Origin: Acidiferrobacteraceae bacterium
GTDB lineage: Bacteria > Pseudomonadota > Gammaproteobacteria > Arenicellales > UBA868
Assembly: GCA_002721105.1 (NCBI GenBank)
Contig: PBJL01000036.1
Coordinates: 1-21,825, forward strand
Reading direction: 5' to 3'
DNA: 21,825 nt
The translations under genes and the position numbers were made by a program. Shown here one piece after another: positions 20,520 through 21,825 of this stretch. The notes under the pieces are model-generated. The model was given only the letters and a program-made list of their open reading frames with translations, did no database searches and was not told where the DNA came from. Numbering within the stretch: the stretch's first letter is position 1; each line of letters starts with the position of its first letter.

Positions 20520-21825
20520 TCAAAGAACACTAGAAATCTTCTCTATAATTCGTTTTTGTTCGGTTTCTCTCAGGTAAGGATGCATAGGCAAACTAAGCAC
20601 ATTTTTAGCTAGTTCTTCACTGTTTGGAAAAACTCCATGAAATTCACTAAGTGCAATCTGATCAGGCAATGACTTTGGATAGTGGATCGCAGTTGGTACG
20701 CCAAGTTCCGCTAAAGCATTTTTAATATGATCTCGATCAGTAACCTGGATGGTATATTGAGTCCATGCTGAGCAGTTACCATGTTCAATAAAAGGTAACT
20801 TTAACCTATTTTCTTTTTCCAGGTGGCTCATTGATTCCGAATAATGATTGGCGATTCTTTTCCGAGATTCCAACTCTTGATCAAAGACTTCAAGCTTTGC
20901 AAGCAACACAGCTGCTTGGAGTGAATCCATTCGACCATTTAAACCTACACGTACGTGCTCATAACGCTCTTTCTGTCCATGATTTAGGATTTCTCTCATT
21001 GCCTCGGCAAGGTTCGAATCGTCTGTAAAACAAGCTCCCGCATCTCCATAAGCTCCGAGTGATTTTGCAGGAAAGAAACTTGTGCAACCAATTGTAGTGC
21101 CACCACATGATCGAACATGGTTATGGTGTGCGCCAAAGCTTTGAGCTCCGTCTTCGATCACCGGCAGTCTACGAATTCCTGCTATCTCTTTTATCTTTGT
21201 CATATTAGCTGTTTGTCCATAAAGGCTCACTGGCAATATTGCGCGTGTTCTGTGTGTTATTCGGGAATCTAGCTGGTCAACATCCATATTTCCTGTTCTA
21301 ACGTCAACATCTACGAATACCGGGGTAGCGCCTGCCAATAGGATTGCCTCAGCTGTTCCTATAAATGAGAAGGCGGTCGTGACGACTTCATCACCACGCC
21401 CGATTCCCAACGATAGTAAACTAATCAACAGAGCATCTGTCCCACTGGATACAGAAACGCAGTGTTTCACACCGACAAAATCCGCTAATACCCCCTCCAG
21501 TTTTGAAATCTCTGGACCATTAACGTATTGCCCATGGTGTAATACGACATGTATAGATCTTTCCAAATTGGGACGAATTTGATCTTGTTGCATCTTCAAA
21601 TCAATTAATGGAATAGAAGTCTCGGTAGCTATGCTCTTCATGACATCTTGGCCATTGATAAATGGTAGTCCGATCTCTAATCGGATTTTATTCGAGGTCA
21701 AAATTCTGGTTTCCCCGCCCAATCGACTAGCAGCTTTTACTAATGCCATAGTGTCTGGATCTAACTCATGCAACGTACCGCCGTCTTCAGCTATAGCGGC
21801 TAACCAAAAAAATAATTGATCAAAA
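20520..21825 (-). CDS. DegT/DnrJ/EryC1/StrS sugar aminotransferase (WbpE-like) with unexplained N-terminal extension, partial
   Basis: The aminotransferase domain starts at IPLIDLKMQQDQIRP (about 21617) and is complete: SSGTDALL, TTAFSFIGTAEAI, FVDVDVRTGNMD, PVSLYGQ, VIEDGAQSFGA, the PLP lysine in CTSFFPAKSLGAYGDAGA, HGQKERYEHVRVGLNGRMDSLQAAVL, and the C-terminal LPMHPYL. It most resembles WbpE-type enzymes that aminate a 3-keto UDP-uronic sugar. An ATG at 21641 would give a normal 373-residue protein, but it lacks a ribosome site. The frame stays open past it, through a TTG at 21773, to the window edge, adding over 60 protein-like residues (GGTLHELDPDTM, RLEIGLPFINGQDVM) that I cannot assign. 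The other two minus-strand frames have stops within the last 30 bases. So the gene is either a fusion cut by the edge or starts inside it. Its stop overlaps the long reading of tviB. Confidence 0.85.
   Translation of the reverse strand, partial: FDQLFFWLAAIAEDGGTLHELDPDTMALVKAASRLGGETRILTSNKIRLEIGLPFINGQDVMKSIATETSIPLIDLKMQQDQIRPNLERSIHVVLHHGQYVNGPEISKLEGVLADFVGVKHCVSVSSGTDALLISLLSLGIGRGDEVVTTAFSFIGTAEAILLAGATPVFVDVDVRTGNMDVDQLDSRITHRTRAILPVSLYGQTANMTKIKEIAGIRRLPVIEDGAQSFGAHHNHVRSCGGTTIGCTSFFPAKSLGAYGDAGACFTDDSNLAEAMREILNHGQKERYEHVRVGLNGRMDSLQAAVLLAKLEVFDQELESRKRIANHYSESMSHLEKENRLKLPFIEHGNCSAWTQYTIQVTDRDHIKNALAELGVPTAIHYPKSLPDQIALSEFHGVFPNSEELAKNVLSLPMHPYLRETEQKRIIEKISSVL

Noticed and set aside
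21631..21819. Plus-strand open frame opposite the N-terminal extension of the aminotransferase gene
   Set aside because: The minus-strand reading continues directly into a complete aminotransferase domain and has better protein character; the plus-strand frame looks like its shadow.
1..21825. CRISPR arrays, insertion sequences, integrases, rRNA or tRNA genes
   Set aside because: Read through both strands for regular repeats, transposase or integrase motifs and RNA gene signatures; none was seen.

Overview
The window is a compact, AT-rich stretch of bacterial chromosome (about 40 % G+C, judged by eye on sampled lines). The protein families point to a proteobacterium, most likely a gammaproteobacterium: TrmB, RpiA and Tas read like gammaproteobacterial forms, and trmB overlaps a glycosyl-hydrolase-like gene. 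I cannot name a species. Nearly all of the DNA is coding. Convergent neighbours are 15-61 bp apart, and several genes start at TTG or GTG.

Layout. 1-1557 (+): end of an Atm1-type ABC exporter, then phosphate acetyltransferase. 1580-3968 (-): a threonine-aldolase-family enzyme and a class I aminotransferase. 4087-5559 (+): a D-aminoacylase, divergent from the aminotransferase. 5575-6360 (-): glyoxalase II. 6522-11075 (+): family-5 uracil-DNA glycosylase, Tas aldo/keto reductase, an EamA exporter, a DsbA/HCCA-isomerase-like protein and a D-2-hydroxyacid dehydrogenase. 11094-13057 (-): malonyl-CoA decarboxylase and a DUF4396-like membrane protein. 13222-14031 (+): a PD-(D/E)XK nuclease. 14060-14809 (-): a secreted LysM protein, followed by a gene-free stretch of about 500 bp. 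15305-17058 (+): trmB and the overlapping glycosyl-hydrolase-like gene. 17113-17775 (-): rpiA. 17830-18114 (+): a small orphan. 18176-21825 (-): a nucleotide-sugar operon read in the order DegT aminotransferase, TviB-type UDP-HexNAc 6-dehydrogenase, UDP-glucuronate 4-epimerase. It continues beyond the right edge.

How the parts fit. Most genes are housekeeping or central metabolism: acetyl-phosphate, amino acid and D-amino acid turnover, methylglyoxal detoxification, malonyl-CoA, the pentose phosphate pathway, tRNA modification and uracil repair. The right end is a surface-polysaccharide locus that makes an aminated and/or 4-epimerised uronic acid sugar. No integrase, transposase, rRNA, tRNA or CRISPR array was seen. 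The least ordinary items are the in-frame N-terminal extension of the DegT aminotransferase, a perfect 12-bp inverted repeat upstream of gloB, the phage-like nuclease facing a DUF4396 gene, two membrane-protein genes whose hydrophobic reading frame runs upstream of any usual start codon, and the trmB-coupled glycosyl-hydrolase-like gene. I found no clear, complete new multi-gene system.
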